A stretch of 64,000 bases of DNA from Amphibalanus amphitrite (GCF_019059575.1 NW_024881699.1:620001-684000); one strand, 5' to 3'; shown: positions 11,740 through 23,921, counted from the stretch's first letter. The notes: a model not told the origin generated them from the letters alone. Program-made: numbers and translations.

Positions 11740-12509
11740 CGTCGCGCGTCGCCGCGGGCGCGGAAGGTCATTCCCTAGCCTCAGTACAACAATGGAATAC
11801 CTCTGCCGCGCGGCCGCGCTCGCCGGGCGGGCCGCGCGGTCGTGTATACCTCCGCTGTGCATACCGCTGCTTTTGCAGACTGTGTTCAGACGTGCCGGGG
11901 AGGGCGCGCTTCCGGGTTGGTCCAGGGCTCTACTGGCGGCGGGTTGGCGCGACTCAGTGCCACCCCGCCGCTTCTCGGCAATTCGCGGTCCGCGCTCTCG
12001 TGCGCGCCTTGTTTCGTTCGCTGCGCGCGCGAGCTTGCCGCACGGTCGGTGAGCAAGTCTCCTATTGATCTCATCGTTTCGAGGGAGAGGCTGACTTGCT
12101 GTCGACGTGACAATGCTCCTGCGGACGTCCAGAGGTGTGTTCATAGTTGTACGCCATATGATCGAATAGAGTAGCCGCGCGTTTCTACCTGTTGTGTAGT
12201 TTAGTAGATGATCTTGCTGCTGACTGGTTACCCGCTCGCAGACAATCACTTTGGCGAACAAATCACGCTCGAGGTCGGACCAGTATTTATTTTTTGTGTG
12301 AATGAGGTGTATGGAATCACGTGAAATTCCAGTGAGGGATCAATATGAATGTCTGGCGAGGAATGGGTATTCGCATGTGTTTCAACGCTGGGAGGAGGGT
12401 CCTTCTTCAGGCACTCTGGTCTCGATCGCAGGCGGTCTTGCCTTTTCATGTTGACAACGTTCTCATTGCCTGAATTTCTGCTAGGTCTCTGCAAACGAGT
12501 TGTTTGGAT

Positions 12510-12515
12510 AATAAA
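12510..12515 (+). terminator. candidate polyadenylation signal of Suv4-20
   Basis: The first AATAAA noticed downstream of the Suv4-20 stop codon on the + strand, about 770 bases after it. It would give a 3'UTR of roughly 0.8 kb, the first part of which is very GC-rich. Confidence 0.45.
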
Positions 12516-12529
12516 ACTGTACATATGCA

Positions 12530-13670
12530 AATGGGTGTGTTCATTGAGCTGAGAAGCGTAAGTGCATGTTTATACCAACCCTGCATTTGGGTTGTGTAAT
12601 CCAGAAAGTTATTGCTCTCCGATATGTGATCGCTGTTAAACGAGACTGACAATCGGCCTAGCACGCACATGAGACTGACTGCTCAGCACAGCAAGACGCT
12701 TTGCACTGTGTCTTGGGGGGGGGAGGGGAGGAGGCACTAGGACGACACCTCAGTGGCGCCCGCCCTGATTTCCCGGCTCCCCGTCGCGACCGTCGGTGCC
12801 ATCAAAGACGGACGCGTCGGTGGCGATCACGCGATGGTGAGATTCGCACACTGGAGCGGTGACGCGTCATGGAAAACCGCGAGTGCGAGTGTGATGGTGA
12901 CGAAGCCATCGCCTGGGCGAGTGTCAAGTAACAGAGATGATACACGCACTCACGCTCTCGCAGCTGAATCGGTTAGCTGTCGCTGGGTATTATATTCATA
13001 TTTGGACAACGTAACTTAATTGTTACCGCATTTTCATCCCTGACCAGTGGCCACTGCCAGTGCGAGGATACTCCCATCCGCCCCGCCAACCAGGGTATAT
13101 ACCGCCAACGTCTCAGGATGGGGAATCACAGCTCGAGTTTTCCACCCGAAAAATTGCACCCAGGAAACAAAACGTTGCATGTAGGAAACTCGCATGGACG
13201 TGTAACGTATTCAGCAATTTTACCTGGGGCTGACATTCCCATGTCGTGTTCGCTCTTCGTCACTAATTTAGCAGGAAGATCGCAGAGATTCCCAGCCAAA
13301 ACCCCATTGCCGAGTCGGGACATGGACGTAGGCATTCTGGATCCAAGATGAAGTTATCGTAGCCACTGCGACCACCCAAAACCGTCGCTTTTATGCGTAT
13401 CTTAACAAAAAGCTCCATGTTCCTAGCAGGCAGCAAACAGCATTAGTCGATATCCAGCCCCTATCCTGTGTTGGTCCCGGTGCTGTAAACCTCCGCCCTC
13501 GACCCTGTCCCACAAGTCACATCTGTCCCCCCAGGCCACAGCCCTCTCTAGCTTCCACCAATCGTCACCGATCCCTCACGGCCCACACCACGGTCCACTC
13601 CTTTCCACCCCCCTCCGAAACACTGCGCTCAATGGTCCGTCTGGCTGTGTATTTTGTCCCCGCGTCCCCC
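12530..13670. other. intergenic between convergent Suv4-20 and RpS10
   Basis: No exon recognised. Holds a G-rich run near 12715-12735. The 3'UTR of RpS10 (- strand) should fall in the right part, but I saw no AATAAA on that strand. Confidence 0.4.
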
Positions 13671-13671
13671 C

Positions 13672-13887
13672 TCACTGAGGCATGCCCCGGCCGCGGCCGA
13701 AGCCGCCGCGGAACTCCATCTGGCCGGCACCGGCGCCGGCCTCGCCCTTCTTGTCGGGGCCGCCCTCGCCGACGCGCCGGTACGCGGCGCGGTCGCCCTC
13801 CATCTTGCCGCCGTCGGGGCGGGGGGCGGCAGCGCGTGGCCGCGCCGTCTCGGCGCGCGTCGGCCGCTTCAGGGTGGCGGGCACGAT
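13672..13887 (-). CDS. RpS10 coding exon 3
   Basis: Seventy-one codons plus TGA. Acceptor [18 protein letters not shown] followed by an Ala/Arg/Gly-rich tail ending GMPQ. Confidence 0.95.
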   Translation of the reverse strand: MVPATLKRPTRAETARPRAAAPRPDGGKMEGDRAAYRRVGEGGPDKKGEAGAGAGQMEFRGGFGRGRGMPQ

Positions 13888-14788
13888 CTGAGGGTGAGTG
13901 GGGGACAGCGGATCAGATCGGGCGCCGAGGAGGCACAAAACGCGACTGTGAACGGAGCTTTCAGATGTGAGTTGACTTCATTCGGATCAGTCCACTACTT
14001 TTCAAACATCATGTGTAAGTTCCCCAGAAATTAACGTCAATGGATCGTATGCAAAGCAAATGAAATCTCCTAGCATTTCGCACTACACAGTCACACAACC
14101 CCAATAGCCAGTCTGCCGTCGAGCGGCCGTCTGCGACCTCTCACCTCCGAGGGCAGGTGGAGGAAGTCGCGCAGGTAGGTGATGCCCTCGTTGGTCAGGG
14201 TCCAGTAGTAGTGGCGCCACGCGAACTGCTCACTCACGTAGCCGCGCGACTTCAGGCTCTGTCGACACAACACCAAACCGTCAGCCGGGCCTCGGCGGAG
14301 CGTCAGCAGAGGCGACATCTGCGCGGTACGATTGTCGGGTGTCGGTAGCGCCGGCCAGCGGGAGTCGCTACGAACACGACTCCCATCGGGTGCCGGCAGC
14401 AGCCGTAATTCTGTTCCAGGCTTTAATTATCGCCCCGTCGAGAATGCGACGAGCCGTACTCAACGCACTGGAAAAAGTATCGCTTACGGTACACAGACAC
14501 ACCCCAGAGAGAAAAGCCATGCCAACAGACGTTCAAACTTTGCACATTACGATAAGCAATGCTTTATGCATAAATCATTTTAAGTTAAACACTCGTCAAT
14601 TACATCTAGAATCGTGTGAAAGAATGCAGTCTGTCTACATCACATACCTGGAGGGCCTTCATCACATACAGGTTGGGCACGGGCACATTGGGATGCCTGG
14701 GCCGGTGGGGGTTCTTCTGGGCCACCATGACCCCCTCCTTGAAGAGGTACTCATAGATCTTCACACGGTCCTTCTTGGGCATCAACAT
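13672..14788 (-). CDS. ribosomal protein S10 (eS10), three coding exons
   Basis: Cytosolic small-subunit protein of the 40S head. Coding exons on the - strand: 14788-14648, 14258-14145, 13887-13672, all ending in complete codons, giving 156 codons. It starts [20 protein letters not shown], the eS10 N-terminal winged-helix block. The second exon carries [20 protein letters not shown] and [10 protein letters not shown]. The third begins IVPATLKR and ends in the usual Gly/Arg-rich tail ([15 protein letters not shown]). Length matches the family. An acceptor (T-rich tract plus GCAG) sits two bases before the ATG, so an untranslated first exon must lie upstream, as is common for ribosomal protein genes. 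I could not place that exon. Confidence 0.96.
14145..14258 (-). CDS. RpS10 coding exon 2
   Basis: Thirty-eight codons, [19 protein letters not shown] to LHLPSE. Acceptor GACAG, donor GTGAGA, phase 0 at both ends. Confidence 0.95.
14648..14788 (-). CDS. RpS10 coding exon 1
   Basis: Forty-seven codons from ATG 14788 to a GTATGT donor. Acceptor GCAG precedes the ATG by one exon base, showing a 5'UTR intron. Confidence 0.95.
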
Positions 14789-14799
14789 CCTGCAAAAAA

Positions 14800-15898
14800 A
14801 AAAAACGTTAGTGAAACCAGAGAAGAAGCTACAGCGTGCCTCTATTAAATTTATTGATAAATGAATAAGGTAGATAGGTGTGTGGACCTGGACAGGCTTG
14901 CCACCATGCCTGCTTCATGGCAGATTTGTGTCTAATGGTATTGTAAATTAGTGATAAATTGAGCTCAATTCAGCTGCTATGCAACCACAAATGCGGTGCG
15001 TGAAATGCCTGCACTAGGTACTGAAACGTAGGAAATTGAGCTGCTGAGTAAAATGGGGTGAAAAATTGCTGCACCCCAAACTGGGCACTGTTCAGTCGCC
15101 ATTTTTGATCAGCAGGCTGAGGGCATGCTGGCATTTCTTGGCTTATCAGTCAAATTTAATAGTATGTGCGGTTGACTAATGTGAGGCTGAGATATGCCAG
15201 CAAGAATATTCCTTATATTATAGGGAAAATTGTCAGCATGTTGATTGAAGATCATGGCCGGACAAAGCTCTGAATCTGAAATATTTAGCTCACATTGAAT
15301 ATTAAATGTTACAGTACTCAGAAATATTACCATACTCAAGACAGCACTAAGACAGCTCCATGCAAGTTCATAACATTTAATGTTATGCACTAATGTTATG
15401 AACTTAGTTAGTAGGTACCTAGTTTTTAACAAAACAAAATAGTGCGACTCTAAGCGTACAAAAATCACCTGCGGCAATTATTTTAAGTCTAGGCTGTGCT
15501 GTCTTACTTGGCACAAAAAAATGTGTATGAGAAATGTTACCATGCTTGCCTTGGAATTTTCGCAGGGATTATTTTTACATGTGGTTGAAATTAAGCATAT
15601 GTGGCTAAAAAGTCTAAAATTGGCAAGTGTGGCAGCTGTCAAATTTCCTGTAAGTAGAACTAGTCTGAGCTGTACTGTCACAGAAAAGCATCATTCTGGT
15701 TACAAGTACTATAATTACCCCAGCAATCCTGCATTTAATTCAAAAATAGCAGCATATGATGAACACTATTTTTGGTTGGTGAAGAATGACAAACAATCAT
15801 TACCTGCTTACAATATTTTGACGTCAATCAATTTGGAATCAAACTACCATTCGCACTGCCGCTTAGTCACCCAAGCTGTTTATGCTTTCATGCAATCA
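14800..15898. other. upstream region of RpS10, no exon placed
   Basis: AT-rich. It should contain the promoter and untranslated exon of RpS10 on the - strand, but no unambiguous pyrimidine-tract start or donor could be chosen. Confidence 0.4.
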
Positions 15899-16109
15899 GG
15901 GCCCTGTTTCACCGGTGATAGCAGCACGCTGCTATCACACGTGTCAAATTGGGTTTCCATGGAAACATCAATAAACCATGCCGTCGTCAATCTGTGTGAT
16001 GTCATCAAATATTGCTGCTAACATCTTCACGGCCGTGCGAATGTATCAAACGCATTCAACGAGACAGCAACTCTGTTCCAAACGTAGCTATGAAAAAGCT
16101 CACGGATTA

Positions 16110-17432
16110 CCGTAAAACGGGGCTATAAGGGACAGGTTTTGACTTTGACAACCTGTCATTCAAAGGTTATTGCTTACACAGGCTTCAAACTTTGTCACTT
16201 TTCAGGTCTTGACTAGGTCTGTCTTTTGGCATAATATGCATTTTATTGGTATCATAGATGTATGATTTTTTTTTATTTTTGTTGCTTGTCCCTTATAGCC
16301 CCGCACCGGGGTTTTAAGGGACGAGCACTGTTATGGCCTTTTAAACTCTAGTAGCACCATCAAATGGGCTTTAAGGGACACAGACTATGTTTTTAAAAAT
16401 GTTTACTGCTTTCCTGTGCAAAATATTTGTTTTTTAAGTGCACATACAATGGATTGGCATCCATCAAAGTTTCCAATGGAGGACGGAAAAGGTAACTTCC
16501 TTTTTCAACATAAATACCATAAAGGAAACTCAAATATGGAAACATAATAATGTGTTATTATCAAAACACAAATGATATGAGTACAACCACTTGATAATGA
16601 GGCATTCTCCTGCCATTCTGAACTCCAGAACACCATCCACCAGAAGACTGCAGAGAGTCTCTGGCAGCTCCTTGGAGCTGGAGGTGTTTGATATCAGCTC
16701 ACTCATTGTATTCCTTGACCTCTTTGATTTCCATGATTCCCCTGGTGAGGTATTTGGGTTCTTGGATCTTTTGCACAATGTCTGAGAAGGGGTACACCAC
16801 AGGACATCCTCTGTCCTCTCCAAGGAATGTGGGATGGCCCGGTTTTCAGGTAGCAGGTGCCTTATTGTGCCTACATGACACTTTTTGGGATCCTAAACTT
16901 CTGCTCAGCTACCCTGAAAGGCATCCCTCTGTTCACTGCATCCACAGCTTTCATGATTACATCTTTCGAATATGTTTTCCTTGTTTTAACTCCTCGCTTT
17001 GACTGGTAATGACGGTGTCCCTTAAAGCCCCTTTTTGACATCAAAATCTACCTGAAACAGAAAAAAAGTGGAAATGAGGATGAGGCAAGGAGGGTACATG
17101 GATGTAATTTCATGGGCATCTTCAGGATACATGTGGTCATTGACTATACCTTTGTGAAGGTCCCAGAGTCCGTGGTTGTGTTTCCACAAGCAAAGTTTTT
17201 GGGGTTACAATTTTGTTGCGAATTTGGCACTTTTTTCAAAAGCTCATAGCATGAGAACAACAACAAGCATCTTGGAAATGGTGATGTGGCATGCATGTCC
17301 AGACATCAGTGTTTCATATTATATATCTATTTCCTTTTGTTTCTCGTTCACTGTATTACCCAGATCCCTCAAAACTTTTTCCCGAAATTTGTCCCCTATA
17401 ACCCCACTGTCCCTTATAGCCCCGTTTTACGG
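16110..17432 (-). mobile_element. pogo-like Tc1/mariner-superfamily relic, 1.3 kb
   Basis: Perfect terminal inverted repeats begin CCGTAAAACGGGGCTATAAG and extend about 26 bp. Both ends are bordered by TA (16108-16109, 17433-17434). The - strand at 17008-16874 encodes a pipsqueak/CENP-B-like helix-turn-helix (KTYSKDVIMKAVDAVNRG, then RVAEQKFRIPKSVM) and runs into a stop. The rest of the transposase is missing or shredded. An internally deleted element that kept the DNA-binding domain. Confidence 0.8.
16874..17008 (-). pseudogene. transposase helix-turn-helix remnant
   Basis: Forty-five in-frame codons ending at TAG 16871-16873. Basic start (YQSKRGVKTRK), then a psq-type HTH. The family uses this fold to bind its own terminal repeats. 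The catalytic DDD domain is not visible. Confidence 0.65.
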
Positions 17433-17744
17433 TACACGAAACGTCATTAGTGTGACGTCATCACATTACGTCAGCTCGCGCAATTTGATAGTAGCGTGCT
17501 GCTATCACCGGTGAAACAGGGCCCAGCTTTGAATAATAAATCAATGAATGCAGAGGCATTGATAAATTTGATACCAATGTATCTGATGACATCACTTGCT
17601 GTAATGGTGCTGTAGGTCAGATAATGTTTGGATAGGTTTCATTAGGTTTGGTTATGTTTTGTTAGGTACGGTTAGCATCATTTTATTACCGAAAAACTTG
17701 CTAGATCTTTTTTTTAGAAATTTTGTCCGAATGGATGAATGGGT

Positions 17745-18037
17745 GGCTATGGGTCCGGGTGCCCCGCTAAGCAGTGCTTGTTGCGAATGACACCACGGAC
17801 CCACGTCCACCCCGCCTTGCCCGCGCCCGGTTCACCGTTGATAATTTGGATCGAAAGTTTAACGTGCCGCAGGTAGATGGCGGCACGGTCCTCCCGGGTC
17901 TAGCGTGGCCCTGTCTCGCCAGTTGCCAGCTGGCTTAATATAGGAACGCGGGTCAAACGGCGTGGAGCTTCCCGGCCGCGAGCTCGCTGCCACCGAGTTA
18001 GGAGACGGACGCCTTATCCACTAGGCCACGGGGAGGA
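17745..18037 (-). repeat. tRNA-derived SINE, copy 1
   Basis: On the - strand the head reads CCTCCCCGTGGCCTAGTGG with a good A box (TGGCCTAGTGG) and a degenerate B box (GTTTGACCC). A body follows, containing ACGTTAAACTTTCGATCC and CGCAACAAGCACTGC. The body aligns with the SINE at 25090-25390, which has a different head. The 3' side runs into A-rich sequence near 17715. Not a functional tRNA: no closing acceptor stem or anticodon arm. Confidence 0.7.
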
Positions 18038-18488
18038 CAAATCTTAACAAAACACCATGCTTACTTAACAAATCTTACTTAGTATATCTAAGCATGCGGT
18101 GTCAGTTTAACAAGGTGGAACATTGTTACAGTCCTTGATATCCTCTGAAATTAAAACTGAATTATAGTGGTTCAAGAAGAAAGCCTCCCATGGCGAGGGA
18201 GGAGTGGGAGTGATGGTATGGTACGCTGGCTAAAATAATCTTAGATTTTTTTAGCATGTTAAGTAAGTGTTGGTAAGTGTTTACCATGATTCCTTTTTTA
18301 TTTGAGCATGCAATGATGCTTTAATTGATATAAATGCACATTGCAAATGTGGCATTTTAATTATCATTCTTAAAAGGCAACTTAAGCAGTCTCCAAAACC
18401 TGGGGACTGAGCATGGGCACCGTAACCTGCCGAGTGCTGTGTGCAGCAGGCATGGGGGTAGGGGATGGGTAGACAGCACGATGTCACT

Positions 18489-18983
18489 CACTGGCGGATC
18501 CAGCCGTTTTCAAAGGGAGGGGCCAAAGTCGGCCAAAAGGTCGGGCCTCATAAGGTATCGATAACCAAATTTCCAGCTTTTCATATACTTGATTAAGTAG
18601 AATAGGGAGTGAGGATTTATTGACTTTGCGGTCATCTCTTAGCAGACGTAACCCAAGCTGCCATAACTACGCCTCACATGCGCAACAATTGTCTTTTCAC
18701 GTTTAAATATGTAACAAAACATATTCTAACCTGACCTAACCTTACCTACAACCTAACCTACCAACCTACAACCTACCAACCTACCTAACTGGATATGGCA
18801 GCTCGGGCGACGTCTGCTAAGAGAATACAGACTTAGCTTCATGCATGTCATCATTTTTGTGAATTGCAGTCCTGAAAAGATTCTAAAGGGGGAATTTGAT
18901 TTGGAAAGGGGGCAAATCATGTTTTAGCACCCTGGCCCCGACTTTGGCCCGGTTGCCCCCCCCCCCCCTTAAATCCACCAATG
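18489..18983. mobile_element. hAT-like MITE with nested insertion
   Basis: Ends are inverted: CACTGGCGGATCC at the left, and CATTGGTGGATTT when the right end is reverse-complemented. Poly-purine/poly-pyrimidine subterminal runs follow (GGGAGGGGCC; a long C run before 18970). Flanks ATGTCACT and GTCACACT are only loosely alike, so the target duplication is unproven. Confidence 0.55.
18636..18824. mobile_element. short inverted-repeat element nested in the 18489 MITE
   Basis: TCTCTTAGCAGACGT at the left is mirrored by ACGTCTGCTAAGAGA-like sequence ending at 18824; the arms (about 30 bp) include AGCTGCCATA. The interior contains several AACCTACC/CCTACAACC repeats. Confidence 0.65.
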
Positions 18984-19885
18984 GTCACACTGCTGCATGC
19001 AGTGGCCAGTCCCACCAGACCACAGCAGCTGCTGTGAAAGTTGACGGAAGAATAACTTCAGGCGGCAGTGGGCTGAGCTTAGAGCCTGTGTGTGGTCCTA
19101 CCATGCGCAAGGCCTATGAACAGCCCTCTCACTCTGGCTATATTTTATTTTAAATATAATGGGGATGAAAATAGCACATTGATGCATGCCTTCCTAGATA
19201 TTTTATGTTCAAATATAAATTTTGAAACATTTTGCTGGCATCAAACTACACGCTTCTAAGGAGAATAGCCATCCATCAATGAAGGAAACGCAAGCCACAA
19301 TCGCCACAAAACAACACGCGTTCTTGTTCAAGTTTTAGGATTAACGGGGTGCAAAACAAATATTAGGAACAGAACACCGTCAAGTAACATCAGCGAAATT
19401 ATACGAATAACAAAGAAGTGGGATATCATTGGCAAATAAATAAATAATAGCCATAGTATCTCACTTGGAAACGCTTGCGCCACAAAGGTACGCAGGAAAG
19501 AGGGCGCTACTTGTTTCCGCTCTAATATTCAGTCAAGGTTTCGATATTGAGCAACCATGGATACTCGAATTTTGTTGTGAAATGACGTCAAATAATTAAA
19601 GGGGTCATTGTTTGTCCTTTGAGTTCTAAGATGCGGTTTTTTTGGAATAATTGAATTGGAAATATTTGTAAAATTAAATCAGGGTGTTTTCAAATCAAAC
19701 AGAAATCAACAAAAAATACAAAATAACCGATACCGCAATATTGGTAGTAAAAAACAAAAAATGCATGTTTTATAAACCGTGTAAAACTACAAATATATTA
19801 ACGCGTCATAGGATCTGTTCCAGTCGCACTTCCTAACACCTCTTAACACCTCCAAGGTTGCTTCCCTGTTCCAGTGACAGCTCTA
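18984..19885. other. spacer, no gene recognised
   Basis: AT-rich toward its right end. No exon or bounded repeat recognised. Confidence 0.4.
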
Positions 19886-19889
19886 GCCC

Positions 19890-20045
19890 CTACCAGTGGC
19901 GGCGGAATAGGGGGTGCAGAGGGTGCAGCTGCACCCCCATCAAAAACATGGGGGTACGGTACAAACATATCTTTTTGCACCCCCAAAATCCGTACAAGGG
20001 GCCCGTCGCACCATCCAATACATTTTCTCCTGAAAACCAGTGATC
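19890..20045. repeat. GTGCACCCCC-type repeat fragment
   Basis: Contains CAGTGGCGGCGGAATAGG, then GGGTGCAGCTGCACCCCC and ACAAACATATCTTTTTGCAC. The latter blocks recur at 26260-26330, so this is a dispersed repeat. The CAGTGGCGG start resembles hAT termini, but the other end is not identified. Confidence 0.5.
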
Positions 20046-20149
20046 GGGAAACGAAAACTGATGTGGAATCATCCGGGATGTCCAATTATGGTCAGGAGCG
20101 CCCCATGCTAGTCTTTGGGGCCCCCACACCGGCTAGAAGTGTGCCGAGC

Positions 20150-21740
20150 CGCGTTTGTGAGGGCCCCCACGACGGCCTCAGAGGGCCCTTTTATGACGAT
20201 CTCTGAGGGCTCCCACGACGACCTCTGTCCCCTGGGGCCCTACAACAGCCACTAAGGGTCCTCATGACGACCGCTGAGGGTCCCACAGAGACTCCAGGGC
20301 CCGAAGAGACTTCAGGGGCCACGCTGGCCCCTGAGGGCCCCTATGACGGCCTCTGAGGGCCCTTACGATAATCTCTGAGGGCTCTCACGACGACCTCTGT
20401 CCCCTGGGGCCCTATAACGACCACTAAGGGCCCTCATGACGACCGCTGAGGGTCCCACAGGACTCCAGGGGCCCCGCTGGCCTCTGAGGGCCTCTACGAC
20501 GGTCTCTGAGGGCCCTCGTGACGACCCTAGACCCAACTAAAGTCTGAGGGCCCATTTGGCTTCAGACGGCCCAGCGACGGCCTCTGAGGGCCCCAACACA
20601 ACCAGGCATCTGATGCTATGCTGGCATCTGAGGGCCCTGCAACGGTCTATTGAGGGCCCTAACGATGGCCTCTAGCGGTCTTACCAAGGCCTCTGAGAGC
20701 CCTGCAAAGGTATCTGATGGCCCATGAAGACCCGCTCACTATGGCCAAGGACCCTCATGACAACCTCCGATGATCTCTCGAATGCTTCTAAGGGCCCTCA
20801 CAACAACTTCTGAGGACCCAGGACGGCCCCTGAGGGGCTGAGGGCCCTGACGATGACCTCTCTGGACCCTCAAGATGGTCTCTAAGACCCAACGCAAGCT
20901 CCAAAGGCCCACGCTGGCGTCTGAGGGCCCCACGACGGCCTCTGAGGACCTCGACGCAGGCAGGCTCCAGGGGCCATGCTGACCTCTGAGGGCTCTCTTG
21001 ACGGCTTCTAGGGCCTAACGAACGCCTCTAGGGCCAACGCTGGCCTCTGAAGAACCCTACGACGGCCTCGGAGGGTCTCAACTCAACGCAGGCAGGTGCC
21101 AGGAGACATGCTGGTGTCTGAGGGCCCCGCAGAGTTCAGATTTAGAGGATCCAGCGACCTTTGTGGACCTTACGAAATACGAAGGTCTCCGAGAGCTCAC
21201 GCAGGCTCTTGGAATTCCACAATGATTCTCAGGCCCCATGTCGGCTTGTTGAGGCACTTTATCTGCTCTTGGTGCCCCGTCACCGGCCTCTGAGTGTCTC
21301 AATGTCGGAACTTGTTTGGCCATGGGCCTTACACCGGCTTTTATGGCCCCTACATCGACTCTTGGGACTCATGACCCATGAAATGTGGGTCTAAGCGGCT
21401 TCTAAGAATCCCCATGCTGGTTCTAGTATAGCCGCCAGCCGAATACCTATTTGGGCTCACACGCGAGCTCCTGGGACCCCGTGCATACCCCAGGGGTCTA
21501 CATGCCTCTAAGACCCCACACATACTTTTGGGGCTCAAACGCTTGCCCCTGAAGGCCCCACTGAGACCCCTTTACTCTATTCAGTCCTCCATACCGGCTC
21601 TCCGGCTCTTTAGGCTAAACATCGGCTCCTGTGTCCTCCATCCCGGCTTTGGAGGGCCTCCATACTGGTTTTTTTGGGGTCCGATGCCGGTTTCTGAGAG
21701 CCCTCAAAAGACTTTCGAGCCTATGCCGAGTTAGACGGGA
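20150..21740. repeat. degenerate GAGGGCCC minisatellite, ~1.6 kb
   Basis: Dozens of imperfect ~22-25 bp units of the form CTCTGAGGGCCCYTACGACGGC. Units decay progressively toward the right, where only TCTAAGACCCC- and GGGGCTC-like pieces remain. A longer-period duplication is visible near 20190-20300 versus 20370-20480 (GACGACCTCTGTCCCCTGGG). No coding signal. Confidence 0.8.
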
Positions 21741-21904
21741 AAGAGGGTGTTCAGACCCCCCCCCCCCCTCCCTGTCCGGCGCGGAAGTCGCGGAGCAGTG
21801 AGCACCGGCCCGGTGCGGGTTAACAATTCTGTTGTCTATACGACTCGTGCCCCAGTTTGAGCAGCAGGTAATCAGCGGAATTGAGATAATCATTCAGGCC
21901 CGCG

Positions 21905-22265
21905 GTTGATTGAATCAAAAAAAAATTAATGATTCATGAACTTAAAAAAAATTGAAGTGAACGAACATAGTTCATTATCAACAAATATTAACACTACTAC
22001 CATTACATGACAAGAAAAAGAACACAACAAATACAATACTATCCCTGATATTTTGTATATTTTATTTTTTAATTGAATCAAAAAAGAATCATTCAGAAAA
22101 AATTTGGCTGAATCAAACGTGAATCATTCCTTTTATTGTTTTTTGATTCTCTGAATCAAAAGGAATCGATTCACCAAATTTTTGAAGGAATCAAACGGTG
22201 ATTGAATCAAACAAAAATCAAATGAATCAATGATTGAATCGATCCAAAAAAGGTGAATCAAAAAC
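21905..22265. repeat. GAATCA-rich simple-sequence block
   Basis: Repeated TGAATCAAA/GATTCA words on both strands over about 350 bp, interrupted by a less repetitive stretch near 21960-22050. No coding content. Confidence 0.5.
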
Positions 22266-22473
22266 CAGTCTGAAAGCTATGGGTTTGAACTATGTACAAA
22301 GGGCGCTACCGACTCTCACGAGGTTTACAACTCGCCTCTCGAGGCTGGACAGCGGACAGCATGAACATTCTATGACCCTGCCTCATGAACTTGTGCGCCT
22401 TTTCCGACCCCAACTCATCAATAATTACGTCAGTATTTGCTTATTAGCTGTCTTTGTGCGATCTTTACCTAAA

Positions 22474-23329
22474 CCAGTAAAACGCCTTTTGGGCGAAGAA
22501 CGAGCGAGCGAGATAGTGAGCCCTGCACGTGCGGAAGGGCGAGAGGGTACTTCCAACGGGCTTGCGCAAAGCACCCTTCTAACCGGTCGCCAGCGGTGTA
22601 CCAAATTTGAACGCAATCGGCCCAGCCGTTCCTGAGATCTGGAAGCGGCATTCTGCACGTGCGCACGTGCAAACGGGGTCCAAACTGACTTTTGCACGGC
22701 ACCCTACTAATTGGTCCCCAACCGTGTACCAAATTTGAGTGCAATCGGCCCAGCCGTTCTCGAGATCTGGAAGCGCCCCCTGCACGTGCGCACGTGCAGT
22801 AGCACCTTAACCGCAACACATGGGAATGCATTGTCTGGTGGGTGCCTACCTGTATGCCAAGTTTCAGCGAAATCGCCCCAGTGATTACCGAGTTATTAAA
22901 ATGGGAACAAATTTGACACCTCTTATTGTTGTATTTTGCACGTGCACTGGGGGTGACCCACATGCATCGAGAGTATCCTATTTTTGGTAGAAGGGATGCA
23001 GCTACCCTACAAAAATTACCGCAAGCCAATCGCCCAAGCGGCTGCTGAGATATGAGCCTCTCAAAATCACTACTTTTGCAAAACAGCTTGAACACCCTTG
23101 ACTTTTCACGTGGCACGTGCCACGACGGTCACTGAGATGTATCAAAAGTAGTCAATTACGGGGTAGAAGGGATGGGGCTACCCAACAAAAAAGACCGCAG
23201 GCCAATCGGTCCAGCGGTTGCTGAGATATAAGCCTCTCAAAAGCGTTACAGGCCGGGCCGGGCCGCTCATACTGAGATTTTTCCGTTATATTGAAAAGAC
23301 TCACTTCGCTCGCTGCGCTCGCTCGCTCG
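22474..23329 (-). mobile_element. modular CACGTG element, copy A (856 bp)
   Basis: Inverted relative to the other copies. Starts CCAGTAAAACGCCTTTTGGG and ends CGCAGCGAGCG-type sequence near 23301-23329. TAAA lies at both borders (22470-22473, 23330-23333). It contains five modules of the ATCTC..CCGATTG..AAATTTGG motif, each followed in element orientation by a CACGTG-type palindrome. No intact protein-coding gene. Closely related to 30788-31647. Confidence 0.85.
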
Positions 23330-23920
23330 TAAAAACTACAAAGTTTGTAATCGTTCGCGTTTGAAGTGGAGAAACCGATGAAAGGTTTCTCCTCTTTGGC
23401 CTCAAATGGAAGTTGCGCGCCGTATTCAGCGTTTTCAACAAGACCCAGCGTTTGACGCACCCTAATGATTTACAGCGCAATCGAAAGTCAAACCATGCTG
23501 TTTTGCAGCTCGGATAGCTCCCGAGAGAAGAGTTCGGAGGATGGTGACTCAATATAAACTGAATATCATCAATGTTTGTGTTACTGTTATATTTGATAAG
23601 CACTAACGATTTATTTTACAGCTGTCAACATCCGCTGTAATTTGTAATTACTGTCAACACCCATTGTAGCTCTGACGTGAGTCGTGAGCTGTCAAAAAAC
23701 AAACAACTTATGATAAATGAAATGATATCTGATCTCTGTCCTGCAGAGGACCGAGGTCAGCTAGTACTTACGAATCACTATCAACTGAATACACTCGTGT
23801 GTGGATAGATGTGGCGTCAGCTACGTACCATGTTGAATGGGGAAGTCGATTAGATCAGTTTTACTAGTGCTAACCTAAAATGACGATTGACATCTCTCAT
23901 AGGCAACAGTAATCCATATT
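23330..23920. other. spacer between repeats
   Basis: No gene recognised. Mixed composition between a modular element and a MITE. Confidence 0.4.
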
Positions 23921-23921
23921 A

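Larger units (their letters stand above)
15899..17524. mobile_element. MITE (~300 bp) split by a pogo-like element
   Basis: The left end GGGCCCTGTTTCACCGGTGA is repeated inverted at 17486-17524, with inverted matching continuing over about 38 bp including GATAGCAGCACGCT. Removing the inner element (16110-17432) leaves about 300 bp. The termini (CAGGGCCC) resemble hAT ends. The flanking octamers CATGCAAT and CTTTGAAT match at only 5 of 8 positions, so the superfamily is uncertain. Confidence 0.7.

Noticed and set aside
11329-12261. 310-codon open frame on the - strand opposite the last Suv4-20 exon
   Set aside because: Antisense shadow of a GC-rich coding exon; Ala/Arg-rich with no domain.
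13021-13670. Short exon-like open frames between Suv4-20 and RpS10
   Set aside because: No domain or coherent splice sites; likely untranslated or intergenic sequence.
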